Source of the DNA: Diploptera punctata
Taxonomy: Eukaryota > Arthropoda > Insecta > Blattodea > Blaberidae
Direction: 5' to 3'
Length of the DNA: 64,000 bases
NCBI GenBank assembly: GCA_030220185.1
Contig: JASPKZ010007526.1
Span: 270,001 to 334,000, forward strand
Positions 1-11,054 of the stretch are shown one piece after another (within the stretch, counting starts at the first letter, position 1; each line of letters begins with the position of its first letter). Both the position numbers and the translations under genes were made by a program. The notes beneath the pieces were generated by a model, which ran no database searches, had not been told where the DNA came from, and worked only from the letters and a program-made list of their open reading frames with translations.

Positions 1-544
1 TCTCATGAGTACCAATAGTTGTACTGAATGCAGTCTTTTTATCGTGTTTTCAAATATGTATTCGGAATTTCTACATCACCCACAGCTTTGTATTTCAATT
101 TAAATTAATGGATTTAAATAATTATCTTTTTAATAAACGTTTTTTCGTCAATTTGTTATCTTGGCGCAGTGAGCGATGAGCACTGGGAACACTTTCATCA
201 GGAGATTTCAGCTATGGAAAAGAGATATGAAGGCAAATGGAAGCGTAATACGCTGGCCGATTATTGTTGGACCATCAAATCAAGAGGGATGCTCCACAGG
301 CGAAATATAGCAGAAAATCGTAATTTCTTACTTTCTAGGCGAGTCCGAATGTTGGAATATTGTGTAGTTACGAATGTAGAAATTATTAAAGTGTTTGAAA
401 GTATAATAAATGCCTGTCTCTCGGAAACCTTGCGTGATGGAGAAAAACCGATATATTTGAATTCAGGAGAAATAATACTATCAGAATCACATAATTTCTT
501 TCTGAGAACAAAAAAAAAAGTTTCTGTCTTGTTGCTCAGCGTAA
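1..544 (+). mobile_element. MITE-A copy 1, left end outside window
   Basis: Non-autonomous DNA element shared with five other copies here. The right end GCTCAGCG (to 541) is followed by TAA; other copies show CACTG/CAGTG ends with 3-bp TWA duplications. It keeps the longer subfamily core: a frame from 169 reads SDEHWEHFHQEISAMEKRY and then LADYCWTIK before a 4-bp insertion breaks it. In other copies this frame ends as a C-terminus (KYSRKSSF.TF, stop), so the element probably descends from an autonomous element or a captured gene end. The 134-aa open frame as it stands is not a functional gene. Confidence 0.8.
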
Positions 545-547
545 TTG

Positions 548-926
548 AGACTTTTTTTTGTAAATTCAGTTGAATGTACTATATCAGAATCAGAGTAAAG
601 CGTTACTCAGATAATGAAAATTATATAATGCAATATATTGGTGCAAGCTCATAACATTCATTAGGCTTATATTTAATACTGCGATTCAATGTATTTTCAT
701 TTTGTTACTTCCACAGAAAACTGGTAAAAATAATATAAACATGTCTCCGATATCACTTTATCTTTTAAGTTACATCAACGTGCTGGTGGCTTTTTACGAA
801 CCGGATATTAGTCATTGCCCTCACATAAGCCCCCATTATAATGTACTCTAATCTAATGAAACCCCCTTACGTTTTATCTCTTTAGTTAATTCAACACTTG
901 ATTCAAATTCGGCCGAGTCAATGGAT
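548..926. other. No gene; decayed repeat
   Basis: AT-rich sequence with no coding signal. Around 780-850 the minus strand resembles a badly decayed LINE-B-type 3' end (GCTTATGTG.GGGCAATGA, later GGTTCG), which I hold only weakly. Confidence 0.4.
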
Positions 927-1905
927 TAGATTTATTTAGATTTAGATTTATTTATTTAGCTTGGTGGAGTTAAGGCCATGTGGCCTTCTCTTCCACTCAC
1001 CAGGGCAAACATATATTACATCAGAATATAACAATCACAATGAACTCTAATATTAAATACTAAATAAAAATTTGATCAAAAAGATAATATCTATTATATT
1101 ACGATCTATAATGCAACTAGTTAATGTTAGTTAAAATTAAGACTAAAACTAATAATAAAATGTATACAAGCAAGGCATATTAAATTGTCCCTGTCTAATA
1201 TATATATAAAACAAAGGAAAATAATGAGATATAGAAAACTAATTTTACGTTTGTACAATATTTAAAACAAAACAAAAGACAATATTTGTTAAATCTAAAT
1301 ATTATTTTCATAGATAATTATATTTATTAATTGTTAAAAGAATACTATCAGTGAGGTGTATAAGTTAGTTTGTTATTAAATAATTCTTTAATTTGTTTTT
1401 GAAGGATGTTATAGTTTGACAGTCTCTGACATAGGTCGGAAGGGAATTCCATGTTTTGGTAAGTGAGGCCGTAAAAGATAATGAATAATATACAGTGTGA
1501 TGAGGAGGGATATAAAGGACAATGTGCTGATGGGATCGAGTGTGAAGATTATGTGTGTCGGATAGTCTGATGAAGCGGCATGATAAATAATTAGGCGATG
1601 ATGTGTGAAGGATTTTATAGAGAAGGGATAGTGAATGGACAGTTCTACGATCTCGTAGACGAAGCCACGATAATTGTTCCAGGGACGGTGTAACATGGTC
1701 AAATTTGCGAATACCACAAATAAAACGTGCGCAAGAATTATGAACACGTTGAAGTCTTTGAGTGTAAATAATATTTAAGTCTGTAAAAAGAGTGTCACAA
1801 TAATCAAAATGGGGCATTGCAAGTGTTTTTACTAACATTTTCCTAAGAGCGAATGGCAGGACGTAAAAATCCTGAGTATGCATTCCCTCGAAATGCAAGT
1901 TAAGC
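927..1905 (-). pseudogene. CR1-like non-LTR retrotransposon, RT C-terminus and 3' end
   Basis: A 177-codon minus frame (1365-1898) carries the C-terminal region typical of CR1/L2-group reverse transcriptases: PFALRKMLVKTL, HFDYCDTLF, LQRVHNSCARFICG, then LSWLRLRDRRTVHSLSLLYKIL and a terminal KTWNSLP..VRDCQTITSFKNKLKNYL. The RT catalytic core is absent, so it is 5' truncated or decayed near 1900. About 370 bp of 3' UTR follows, with an AAGGCCATGTGGCCTT palindrome (973-988) and an end in repeats of TCTAAA. The other frame here is a shadow. A 490-bp piece of the same family sits inside a MITE-A at 45.09-45.58 kb. Confidence 0.85.
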
Positions 1906-2507
1906 TGTGGACCTAGAAGGACATAGCTATGAAATAAAAGGATCTCTGAGTAAATTTATTCGAACTTTCAAGATTTGAATATCGAGGTTTTTGACATGAG
2001 GTGTCAAAGAATATAGTTAAATAAAATATTGAAAATCTGACACTGTTTGTGCCTCAATGTCTCTATAAAGATCTTACACATCAAATAAGATTAAACTTAT
2101 TGGCATATGAAGTATTTTTCTCTTTAATAATTAAGTTTTTTTTTAAATGCTAGATACCTTCTTTAAATCTGTTTTGATATATCATGCAATTTATAAATAC
2201 CTATACAATACTGGTATTTATTGTACCATTTGGATGATTTTTCTTAGCAAAAATTCTAAATATTTTACATTTAAAACCGGCATACTAATTCACTTTTATT
2301 TTTCCCAAAATACTTAAATAAAATCGATATTGTAAATGCTATCAAACATTTTCCGAGTTTATAGCGCCAGCTGTTCTTAGCACACAACTTAACACAATAA
2401 AAGTTTTATTGCAAACTCCTTAATAAAGTCGCTGCAAAATTAACACTTTAATTTGATTAAAGCTATTATTATTGTTGTAGTACTTTGGATTTTGTTTCAA
2501 ATATAGG
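1906..2507. other. No gene seen
   Basis: AT-rich DNA without a convincing frame or a repeat shared with the rest of the window. Confidence 0.4.
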
Positions 2508-2625
2508 CATATATATGTGATATGAAAAGAAAAATGAATGCATGAGTCGGGATTTGAACCCCAGTCTCTAAACTCTGTGCGTTTCGCGCTCTAACCAACT
2601 GAGCTACTCATTGCCAAATGTCAAA
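2508..2625 (-). mobile_element. SINE-C, tRNA-like head
   Basis: On the minus strand the head reads TGAGTAGCTCAGTTGGTTAG (A box) and GGGGTTCAAATCC (B box). The tail is ATTCATTTTTCTTTTCATAT, as in the other SINE-C copies. The shared tail and several copies argue for a SINE rather than a working tRNA gene. It is inverted relative to the copy at 2803. Confidence 0.75.
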
Positions 2626-2802
2626 AATATAGTTATAACATCTAAATATACAAGCGTTACTGCTATAAAGTAAATATTTTCTTTAAAAATCTGCTTACCT
2701 GTTATGGTGGCCACTAGATGTCAGTTGGAACGACTTCCCGCTACCTCTTGTGTGAATTGAGAATACCACATATATAAGAAAAATGTATGTTTGTGTTGGA
2801 AT

Positions 2803-2937
2803 ACTTGAGTAGCTCAGTTGGTTAGAGCGCTAAACGTACAGAGTTTAGAGACTCGGGTTCAAATCCCGACTCAAGCATTCATTTTTCTTTTCATATCATA
2901 TTTGCCTTCATTACCAATTGTCAAAAATATTGTTATA

Positions 2938-2966
<29 letters not shown>
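2803..2966 (+). mobile_element. SINE-C with near-intact cloverleaf, ending in (AT)n
   Basis: The head can fold as a cloverleaf: acceptor arms ACTTGAG/CTCAAGC pair at six of seven positions, D arm GCTC/GAGC, T arm TCGGG/CCCGA. The anticodon loop would be GTACAGA (ACA). The tail ATTCATTTTTCTTTTCATAT runs into (AT)n at 2940-2966. A tRNA scanner might call this a tRNA; the shared tail and the acceptor mismatch make a SINE more likely. A 35-bp block (TGTCAAAAATAT.GTTATAACAT) lies beside both this copy and its inverted partner. Confidence 0.75.
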
Positions 2967-2974
<8 letters not shown>

Positions 2975-3049
2975 TTACAGAGCAGAACTTTGGCCGTTAA
3001 CTATAAAAACTAATAAATATATTTTGGCAATGGAAATAGTATTTATACG

Positions 3050-3374
3050 AAGGACAGCAAGAAATTCATGAAGATAAGAAAATTAGAAACTCAGTTATAA
3101 GGGAGAAAATGAAGATTCAAGACACTATTTTAGATTATATTAAAGCTTAGCAATTACGATGGTACAGATATGTCCAGCGAATGGAAAAGGATCGGCTCCA
3201 AAATGTGTTTTGGAATGGAAACCTGAGGGACGACGAGGTAGAGGAAGACCTAAAATCTCCTGGAGTCAGGAAATATATTTATACATGAAGGAGAAACATC
3301 TACAACCAGGATATTGGATAGGCCGACTAAATTGGCAATTAGGAATCAGACGACGTGAAATACATTAACCGAAG

Positions 3375-3378
<4 letters not shown>
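3050..3378 (+). pseudogene. LINE-P, RTE-like C-terminal remnant
   Basis: The fragmented frame encodes the usual end of RTE-like polyproteins: LRWY.YVQRMEKDRL, then (3159-3368) EWKPEGRRGRGRPKISWSQE and LQPGYWIGRLNWQLGIRRRE. A frameshift separates the two parts and RT is absent. The end runs into (TA)n. A sister copy is at 6600. Confidence 0.75.

Positions 3379-3417
<39 letters not shown>
3379..3417. repeat. (TA)n microsatellite
   Basis: About 19 dinucleotide units between the end of LINE-P and the 3' end of an opposing LINE. Confidence 0.95.
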
Positions 3418-3419
<2 letters not shown>

Positions 3420-3420
<1 letters not shown>

Positions 3421-3933
3421 ATCATCCGGTATCATGGCAGTTGCCGCCTTCTTCCGGAAACCAAACGCCATTCCTCTCTGTCCGTCCATTGATTTTCCTC
3501 TCATCCTCTGATATTCATAGCTGCTTGTACCCCTTCTATCCAAGTTTTCTTCGGTCTTCCTCTCTTCCTCCTTTCTATTGGGATCCATTCCATAACAATT
3601 TTAGGCAATCTTAGCTCTGGCATTCTTTTGACATGGCCATACAATTGTAATCTTTTCTTTTCTATAATGCCTATGATGTCTGGCTCCTCTTGTACACCCA
3701 TAATTTTCCTTGCTTCTTTATTTCGTATTCTATCCATTCTAGATTTTCCAGTTGATCTTCTTAAAACATCCATTTCTGTTCTTAAAATTCTTTTCATTTC
3801 CCTGGTAGGAATTTGCCAGACTTCAGCACCATATGTTAAAATGCTCTGAATTATGGTTTGATATATTTGTAATTTTGTATTTTTTGTAATATTTTTGCTC
3901 CACCAAACAGAGTTTAAAGCATTTATTGCTTGT

Positions 3934-3935
<2 letters not shown>
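3420..3935 (-). pseudogene. RTE-like non-LTR C-terminal remnant
   Basis: The minus frame 3501-3797 begins MKRILRTEMDVLRRSTGKSR (after RT) and continues with IRNKEARKIMG, RLQLYGHVKRM, LPKIVMEWIPIERRKRGRPK and TWIEGVQAAM. This is the RLR.YGHV.RM...GRP.KTW block of RTE-type elements. RT is missing. It faces LINE-P tail to tail across the (TA)n. Confidence 0.8.

Positions 3936-3937
<2 letters not shown>

Positions 3938-3966
<29 letters not shown>
3938..3966. repeat. (TA)n microsatellite
   Basis: Simple AT dinucleotide run. Confidence 0.95.
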
Positions 3967-3970
<4 letters not shown>

Positions 3971-4263
3971 TCACACACTCATATGACCTATATATCCTGA
4001 AAAATACATGACAGTTAAATTAAAAGAAACAGCCTTATTTCAGAATTAAGCTAAGATATAATTTCTCGTAATTTTTATTCACTCATTCTTTTATTTATTT
4101 GTATTCTACTTCCATATATTTGTTTTATTTTATATTCCATTGCATAGTTAAGTAAGTTGATGTATATCATTGAGAGTCGAATAATTTCCAGAAACGTGTA
4201 TCCGTTCTGTAGGCTTAGGCACAGATATAGTGTATTAAACTGTTTTGATAATACTTTTAACAA
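3967..4263. other. No gene seen
   Basis: AT-rich DNA up to the TTA target duplication of the next MITE-A. Confidence 0.4.
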
Positions 4264-4266
4264 TTA

Positions 4267-4810
4267 CACTGGTCAACATGATTTTTGTCTCATGAGTACC
4301 AATAGTTGTACTTAATGCAGTGTTTTCAAATATGTATTCGGAATTTCTCCATCACCCATAGTTTTTTTTATTTCAGTTTCAATTCATGAATTTAAATAAT
4401 ATTTTTTTTAATAAACGTTTTTTCTTCCCTTTGTCCATTGAAAAATAAAACCAAATGAGCTAACTCAGGCGATTTCAGCTATGGAAAAGAGATATAAAGA
4501 GATATCAAGGCAAATGGAATCATAATATGCTGGCCGATTATTGTTGGACCATCAAGAGGGATGCTCCCCGGCGAAATGTAGCAGAAAATCGTCATTTCTT
4601 ACTTTCTAGGCGAGTCCGAATGTTCGAATATTATGTAGTTACGAATGTAGAAACTATTAAAGTGTTTGAAATTATAAATTCCTGTCTCTCGGGAAACTTA
4701 GCATGATGGAGAAAACCCGATATCATATTTGAATTCATGAGAAAAATACTATCAGAATCACATATTTTGCTTTCTAAGGCAAAAAAAGTTTATTTTTTCG
4801 TTGCTCAGTG
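4267..4810 (+). mobile_element. MITE-A copy 2, complete, TTA duplication
   Basis: Starts CACTGGTCAACATG and ends GTTGCTCAGTG, with TTA on both sides (4264-4266, 4811-4813). The ends form an imperfect inverted repeat (CACTGGTCAACA/CACTGAGCAACA). This shorter subfamily has AAACCAAATGAGCTAACTCA in place of the SDEH part of the frame but keeps the codons for MLADYCWTI. A duplicated AAGAGATAT interrupts the frame. Confidence 0.85.
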
Positions 4811-4813
4811 TTA

Positions 4814-5400
4814 TCGGTACTGTTATAAATTCCTATTAAATTAGAAGTTGAAGTTTTTCCAATGAATATATTACTGGTTTGGAATCAGTGTAACAGCATT
4901 GCATTTTATTTTGTTAATAAATGACAAAAAACTATTAGATAAATTTGTTAATAAAGTTTAATTTATGTTCAGACGAGATAAAATAAGATACAGAAAAAAA
5001 TATATAATTTCTATTTTTTAAAATTAATGAACTTGAGTATATACGTAATTATTTATGTAATTTAGTGTTCATGAAAGCAGAACATTATTTCCAACAGATC
5101 TTGATAACGGAGAAGGACGTAAATCAATGTTAGTGAATAACAACCTCTTATTAGCACTAATGTGCCAGTTTGCATGCTCTGCTAATAAAATCAATACTTC
5201 TTTATCAATTACTGTAATTTTGTTTCCCCTTTTGCGTGTCTTGTGCTTCAGCAGTGTACAGTTCTTACCACCTCAAAATGTTCAAATGTATCAACGAAAC
5301 TAAAAGTAGTTATTTGATTTTCTACTAATTTACTATTATAATTACACGATTGTCAGTTAGTATTCTTATTTTTCCTTAAGTGATTTATCTCAATTCTTAC
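4814..5400. other. No gene seen
   Basis: AT-rich intergenic or intronic DNA without shared repeats. Confidence 0.4.
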
Positions 5401-5660
5401 AATTCATCCATCCATAGTAATTCTGCCCGAGGGCAGGTCTTTCACTGCAATCATAGCATTTTGTTGCTATGCTTTGCCGCTTTACTAGGGAATTATAGGT
5501 GTGGTAGCTCCCCGTTGCTTTCCACACAAGTGAGGGATGATGATGATGATGATGATGATGATAATGATAAGGATGGTGATGATGATGATGGCCGGATGAT
5601 TTTCGCGGACCGTTGGGCCCTGAGGTTCCTGACATTTGTCGTACAGTTGAGAAAAAACCA
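5401..5660 (-). mobile_element. SINE-G, head missing
   Basis: The minus strand carries the SINE-G body: the GTAAGACAAATGTCAG-like block (diverged), a variable (ATC)n tract at 5529-5592, CACACCTATAATTCCCTA and the GGGCAGAATTACTATGGATG tail. The tRNA-like promoter is absent. Frames rich in Asp, His or Ser here are read-throughs of the trinucleotide tract. Confidence 0.85.
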
Positions 5661-5889
5661 ATTCTTACAATATAAGCACATAATTTATAAATGTTCAGAA
5701 TCCATTATGTAATATATATATACTGTATATGCTTACACCGCATAAACCCTACATGTATGTCTACAGTGTACATGCGTAGGCTTATGATATGCAAATCTTA
5801 AGAGGAGTTCCAGCAATTGTTGAGTAAAAATGGACACACCTTTAAGATCTAGTAACTCAATACATTTTAGTTAATAAATAACTATCTAA

Positions 5890-6280
5890 GTCACTAGTGC
5901 TATCGAACCAGGAGGTTCATGGACGCGCGGATATAAGCTCTCCAAACATTCTTAGCCTGAGGTAATGTTTTTCAATCATTCCCAATATAATTTGCTTGCC
6001 TCAAATATTGGCTAATATTATTCTCCCGTCTCATTCTTGGCCTACGTACTGGGAAATTTACCTCTGGTTTTCCTATAAGAAGTTTCCATGTCCCACTCGA
6101 GTCACATGTCCTACCCATCGTCAACGAGACGTAACTGTTCTTGTTATATCTGGTTTGCCATAAAGATCACGTACGTCACAGTTATGTAGTTTTCCCCATT
6201 CGTCTGTCGGTTCGTTTCGATTTGGTCCAAATTTTTCCTAAGAATTTTATTCTCAAATACTCGTATTTTCTGCTTCCTTA
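5890..6280 (-). pseudogene. LINE-B 3' fragment
   Basis: The minus strand matches the LINE-B C-terminal coding end and tail (GCTTATATCCGCGCG, GGTTCGATAGC). It is full of frameshifts compared with the copy at 61.8 kb. Confidence 0.8.
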
Positions 6281-6599
6281 AATAGTTGGTCCAGTATTCT
6301 TGTAATAAAGCAAATGACAAGAATATAAGTTTTGACTTAATCATGTTAACAAATAAAAATACACTTATGTTAAATTATCATCATTATCTCTTCTTCGCCA
6401 TCTTTTTACAGGAATCTTTATTGTGAAATCATTCTTCTCTTCACTTCCCCACAACATCTCTTGATTATCTTGACATCGTTACACCTTCCAAAACAGTTTG
6501 TCTTGACTTCCTTCCCTTAAATGCAGCTATAAAAATTGTTTTATGGAAATTATTTTTGACGGAATATATTCCCAAATAAATAAATAAAAATAATATTAT

Positions 6600-6830
6600 A
6601 TAGATGGTACGGTCATGTCCAGCCAATGGAAGAAGATCGGCTATCAAAATGTGTTTTCTAATGAAAACCTGAGGGAAGACGAGGCAGAGGAAGACCTAAA
6701 ACTCCTGGAGTCAGGGAATATATTTATACATGAAGGAGAAATATTTACAACCAGGAGATTCGATGGACCGACAAAATTGGCTATTAGGAATCGGACGATG
6801 TCAATCAACCGATGATCTATCTATCTATAT
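6600..6830 (+). pseudogene. LINE-P fragment with (CTAT)n tail
   Basis: Same family as 3050-3378: WYGHVQPMEEDRL and then, in other frames, GRRGRGRPKTPGVRE and DSMDRQNWLLGIGR. Ends CCGATGATCTATCTATCTAT, a short tandem tail typical of RTE-like elements. Confidence 0.75.
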
Positions 6831-7120
6831 TATACTATTGATTTTGAAGTTAATGACCTATCTATCGTATTCTGAATGATTTTGTGCTTATTTGTTTTAT
6901 TCCCTTGTCTATCCATTTTTAAATACAAACTGTAGTTAATTAAAACTGACGATCGAAAAAATCTGTTTTAGTAGTAACTACCTTAAGCTATTAAACTTGT
7001 TACGATATGAAACCATCATTAAACAAAATAAATATTTTTTTGCAGATCGGTAAATATGTTTAATATTAAATATTCTGTGGCCCTTGATTTAGACTGATTT
7101 TTAATATAGGTTGTGCATAA

Positions 7121-7647
7121 CACAGGTCAACGTGATTTTTGTCTCATGAGTATTAATAGTTGTACTCAATGCAGTTTTTTATCGTGTTTTCAAATATGTA
7201 TTCGGAATTTCTCCATCACCCATAGTTATTTTTTTACTACTTAAATTAATGGATTTAAATAATTATCTTTTTAATAAACGTTTTTTTCGTCCATTTTTCC
7301 ACTGTGAAATGAGCTAACTCAGGAGATGTCAGCTATGGAAAAGAGATATCAAGGCAAATGGAATCCTAATATGCGGGCCGATTATTGTTGAATCATCAAG
7401 AGGGATGCTCCACAGGCGAAATATAGCAGAAAATACTTTCTAGGTGAGTCCGAATGTTCGAATATTGTGTAGTTACGAATGTAGAAAATATGAAAGTGTT
7501 TGAAATTATAAATTCCTGTCTCTCGGGAACCATGTGTGATGGAGAAAAACCAGTATCATATTTGAATTCAGGAGAAAAAATACTATCAGAATCACATATT
7601 TTTCTTTCTGAGCCAAAAAAACAAAGTTTCTTTTTTGTTGCTCAGTG
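7121..7647 (+). mobile_element. MITE-A copy 3
   Basis: Left end CACAGGTCAACGTG (one change from CACTGG), right end GCTCAGTG; flanks TAA and TTA. Short subfamily. The frame KRYQGKWNPNM is readable; the next GGGCCGATTATTGTTGAATC carries a stop. An internal deletion removes the end of the KYSRKSS block. Confidence 0.8.
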
Positions 7648-7859
7648 TTATTTGCAATTAAAATTGTATAATTATTTAGATTTTAATTTATAGGTGTGTC
7701 TATATTTATATTCTAGATGTCCATAAACTCCAAAAATGCGAGACATGTTTTGAAAAAATTAATATATTCTAATATTTCACTCAACGTGAAAAATCTGCCA
7801 ATTTTTATTATATAATTTGTCTTCTGCTGAAACGTTTTGCACAGGATGCGAAAAATGGG

Positions 7860-8280
7860 CTCTTAAGGAAGGAACAATGATCACGAGTATTTGAGAATAA
7901 AATTCTTAGGACAATTTTTGTACCAAAGAACTGACAGACGATTGGAAAAGACTACATTACAGTGAACTACATTAGGTCTACGTTTATGGAAACCAGTTTA
8001 AGAACAGTTAAATATTGTTGATTACGATGGGTAGGACATATGGCATGAATGGGAGATGAAAGAGGGGCATGGATACTTCTTGTAGGAAAACCAGAGGGTA
8101 AGAGTCTAGTAGGTATATCACGAATGAAGAGGGTGAATAAAATAAACCATTATTTGAGGGTTAAATTATACCGGTTATGATTTAAAACATTATCTGGAGA
8201 CAGGGGTGTATGAAGAGCTTATGTCTGCGCGGCCGTGGACCTCCGGGTTCGATAGTCCCAGTGAGTTAGTTACAATACAT
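7860..8280 (+). pseudogene. LINE-B 3' fragment
   Basis: Begins in ARVFENK.L, passes the LRWVGHMA and VGKPEGK blocks and ends CGCGCGGCCGTGGACC..GGGTTCGATAG followed by AGTGAGTTAGTTA. Many frameshifts. Confidence 0.8.
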
Positions 8281-8290
8281 TTTTTTCTGG

Positions 8291-8870
8291 AAATATTAAC
8301 TGCTGTCCTCCGAAGAGGCAAATATGTTCACGTAATGACCTCATGAACATGACAAGGTGATTTGTAGTTCTATTAATAATATTAATTGCACTTTAGAGTC
8401 TACTGTCTAGCCATCTTTATTGGAGGGAAAATATGCTTGCAGAAGCCCATATGCAAACAGCTCCCGAGCGAAAATGATTACATAATGAAAGTTCTGTATA
8501 GGGAGTTAACTTAATCCTACTTAATATTTTCCACTGATATTCTGCTATCTTCTTTAATTTATTGTGGAACAGGCCGGCTTAACATGTCGGTTAACAAGTT
8601 CAGACATAGCACTGTTGCTACCACTTGGGGAAACTCATGAATTACGAATAAACAGTTGAATTACGTATCTGATTGTGGTAACAAATGACGTCTTCGCGTG
8701 ATTGTGTCATGAAAAATTGCACCGCACGCCATTTTACCTTAAATTTTGTTTATTTTTATTGCCTAATAGTTTATTGAAAAACGGCTCTTATAAAAATTGT
8801 GGTTGTGACTTTAAGAGGATGAAAATAAATGTCAGGGATCACATTATATGAAATAATCATTTAATATTAT
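8291..8870. other. No gene seen
   Basis: No repeat shared with the rest of the window and no convincing frame. Confidence 0.4.
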
Positions 8871-8879
8871 TATATAAAA

Positions 8880-9470
8880 CTTTCCTCATTAGAGGATTAC
8901 CCCAAGGACAAAGTGATACAGACAATTAATTTTTTATAATTGATGAAATAAATTTTGTAAATATATTTTAAAAAATTCAACTTGTAGGTCTAATTGAAGT
9001 ATACATACTATAAAGTAATTTTGTAAATATGGTTTCTTAAAATTGAAATTGATCTTCTAATGGCAGCGATGGTAATTCTAGAAAGATACACCCTGTCCAA
9101 ATCTAAGGATTTCCAAAATTTGGCTAAGAATCCTGGTATAGTACCTCTTGCCCCGATCATCAATTCTGTGGCAGTTATACTATCTAGCTGGTATTTATAT
9201 TTGTAATAGTCAATTGTTGGCTCATATATGGCTTTCTTTTCAGAGTCAACTTCCTCAGGTTGGCCACTATGAGTCCCAAAACGAATTGTGGGATCTAATA
9301 TCATACCAATTTTAGAGGATGGTCTAAATACAATAATATATATTCGTCTGTTACTCCCATTAGTGGTCACACCATGTACTTCCTCATAAACTGTGTATCC
9401 AAAATCTCGCAAGGCTTCTGTAATTAAAGTCACGTTAAATGGGACTGAATATGCGTTTTTTTAAATGTTG
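8880..9470 (-). pseudogene. LINE C-terminal restriction-like endonuclease remnant
   Basis: A minus frame of 141 codons (9008-9433) is open upstream to about 9455 (AYSVPFNVTLITEALRDFGY). It contains GYTVYEEV, TNGSNRRIYIIVF, DPTIRFGTH, QPEEVDSEKKAIYEPT, ITATELMIGARGTIPGF and ISILRNHIYKITL, then a stop. The order resembles the PD-(D/E)XK-like domain I recall at the C-terminus of some insect non-LTR polyproteins, where the RR.DI motif holds an Asp. Here that position is Tyr (RRIYII), so it is probably dead. No RT precedes it. The R2-group assignment is inference. Confidence 0.6.
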
Positions 9471-10125
9471 TTGAATTACTGTATTGTACTTAAAACTCCC
9501 TGTGAGGCCAATGCAATGTTCTTACTCTATTGTTAGCAATCATCTCAGGTATACCATAGAAGAAGCCAGAGGAACAGATATTCAGACATAAGATTACAAT
9601 TTTTAAACCCTTATTTCCAGGAAATCGATCCTGGACCACCCGAGAGTAAGGACTTAAAGTCATAATCTACAAAGCTAAAAATAAGCTGCAAATTTGGTCG
9701 AAATTTGAAATCCAAAAAATTCAGGTTGAGGCATATATTCGGTACGTTGGCTTTTGCATAAATGTCCTGTTAAAAGTCATGTTCATATGTAGAGATCAAC
9801 CTTTCCTTCCAATGACGCGGAGTGGACTGAGCTTCAGCCATACAGTAGAGGTCACTCTGAACGGTCAGATGTAAACAAGACCAAAATTCAGACTTACAAA
9901 GTATATTTCGGTGGAATATAAAAGTTACAGAATGACCATTTGGAACATTTCGAGTGAAATATAACTAATTTAAAGTGGTTATTCTAAACTGTTGCTGTAA
10001 CCTGACGGTTTTGAAAACTATTGTAACTGCCTTCCCTCTGACGTCATGTACAATGGTCGCATCAACCGTATGCTGATGCCGTTTTTACGGAGGAATTGTT
10101 ACATCTCTAGTTATATCATAGGAAT
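9471..10125. other. No gene; one copy of a 58-bp repeat
   Basis: A block beginning TAAAACTCCCTGTGAGG occurs at 9490-9547 and again, flanked by a 12-bp duplication, at 10138. The rest shows no coding or repeat signal. Confidence 0.5.
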
Positions 10126-10207
10126 GTAACCGGAACTTAAAACTCCCTGTGAGGCCAATGCAATGTTCTGACTCTATGGTTAGCAAGCATCTCAGGTAAC
10201 CGGAACT
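10126..10207. mobile_element. 58-bp insert with 12-bp target duplication
   Basis: GTAACCGGAACT stands at 10126-10137 and again at 10196-10207, enclosing 58 bp (TAAAACTCCCTGTGAGG ... CATCTCAG). The insert is about 93% identical to 9490-9547. A long exact duplication suggests target-primed reverse transcription of a severely truncated element, although local tandem duplication cannot be excluded. Confidence 0.6.
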
Positions 10208-10720
10208 GGCAGATTTTATTGAGCAAGGATGCTAACTTTTACTGGTGTTTAGGTGTTGACACTGTGTATATTGTTCCGCTAGCTTCTAATTGGGTTTACT
10301 TTCAATAAGGATTGTGCTATGCCGATGTGAATGATTGATCATTTTTAGCGAAAAGCATTATCAAGTCTGGAAATTCGCGATGTTACTATACTTAGCTTTG
10401 AATTTGCAGTTGTGCAGTTGTGCGGTGTGTGAAAACCACAACCAACAGAGAGGTCAGTCTCGAAAAAAAAAAATGTAAAAAATCGTTCAGGGGAGCGAAA
10501 TGTTGCAAATACTCGTTTTCGGATCTTCAGTTCTAAGATTTTTTTTCTCTCCTATGTAAAATATATGTACAATGTACGTAAATGTAACTACGAAGAACCT
10601 AAGTGTTTATGACAATTTTTTTCTTCTCTCAGTCCGTGTGCGGCTATTTTCGTGTAAAGTAGGCCTATATTTTTTTCTTTAAATGTTAAAGGTGTTACTT
10701 ATACCACAAGACCGCCGAGA
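10208..10720. other. No gene seen
   Basis: Unclassified DNA between the 58-bp insert and a SINE-F. Confidence 0.4.
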
Positions 10721-10724
10721 CAGG

Positions 10725-11050
10725 ACTAGAAGGTATTTGGCCTACTATCCGGCTGCTCACCTCACATCCACATATGTTAATCGAGGTAGATGATCATCCA
10801 GTCAGTGTAGGGATGACATGTGGTTAGCATGTCGGGTTCCCCAGCCGTTAATATAGCTGGTTTTTTCAACCTGGAGCAGCTATTTATTATAGTCACCCAA
10901 ATGTCTCACGATGCTGAGTAGACACCGGTCCCATACTAGCCGAAATTCCATGACAAAATGTCTTCTCTCATGGAGACCCTAACTAGCGCAAGTCCCATAG
11001 CTCTGCGCCAAGGCATCTTGCCGTAACCGCTCGGCTACGGCGCGGGACTG
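10725..11050 (-). mobile_element. SINE-F, full-length copy
   Basis: Minus strand: CCCGCGCCGTAGCCGAGCGG head (A box) at the right end, a diverged B box, then AATTTCGGCTAGTATGGGAC, a GGTTGA block and the TGTGGATGTGAGGTGAGCAG tail. The same body occurs at 14.8, 19.1 and 40.3 kb. Confidence 0.8.
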
Positions 11051-11054
11051 TTTA

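Noticed and set aside
2803..2877. Functional tRNA gene
   Set aside because: The cloverleaf is good but has an acceptor mismatch and odd loop position 32, and the SINE-C tail follows directly as in other copies.
5380..5712. Asp-, His- or Ser-rich open frames
   Set aside because: They read through the (ATC)n tract inside SINE-G in different frames; no independent coding evidence.
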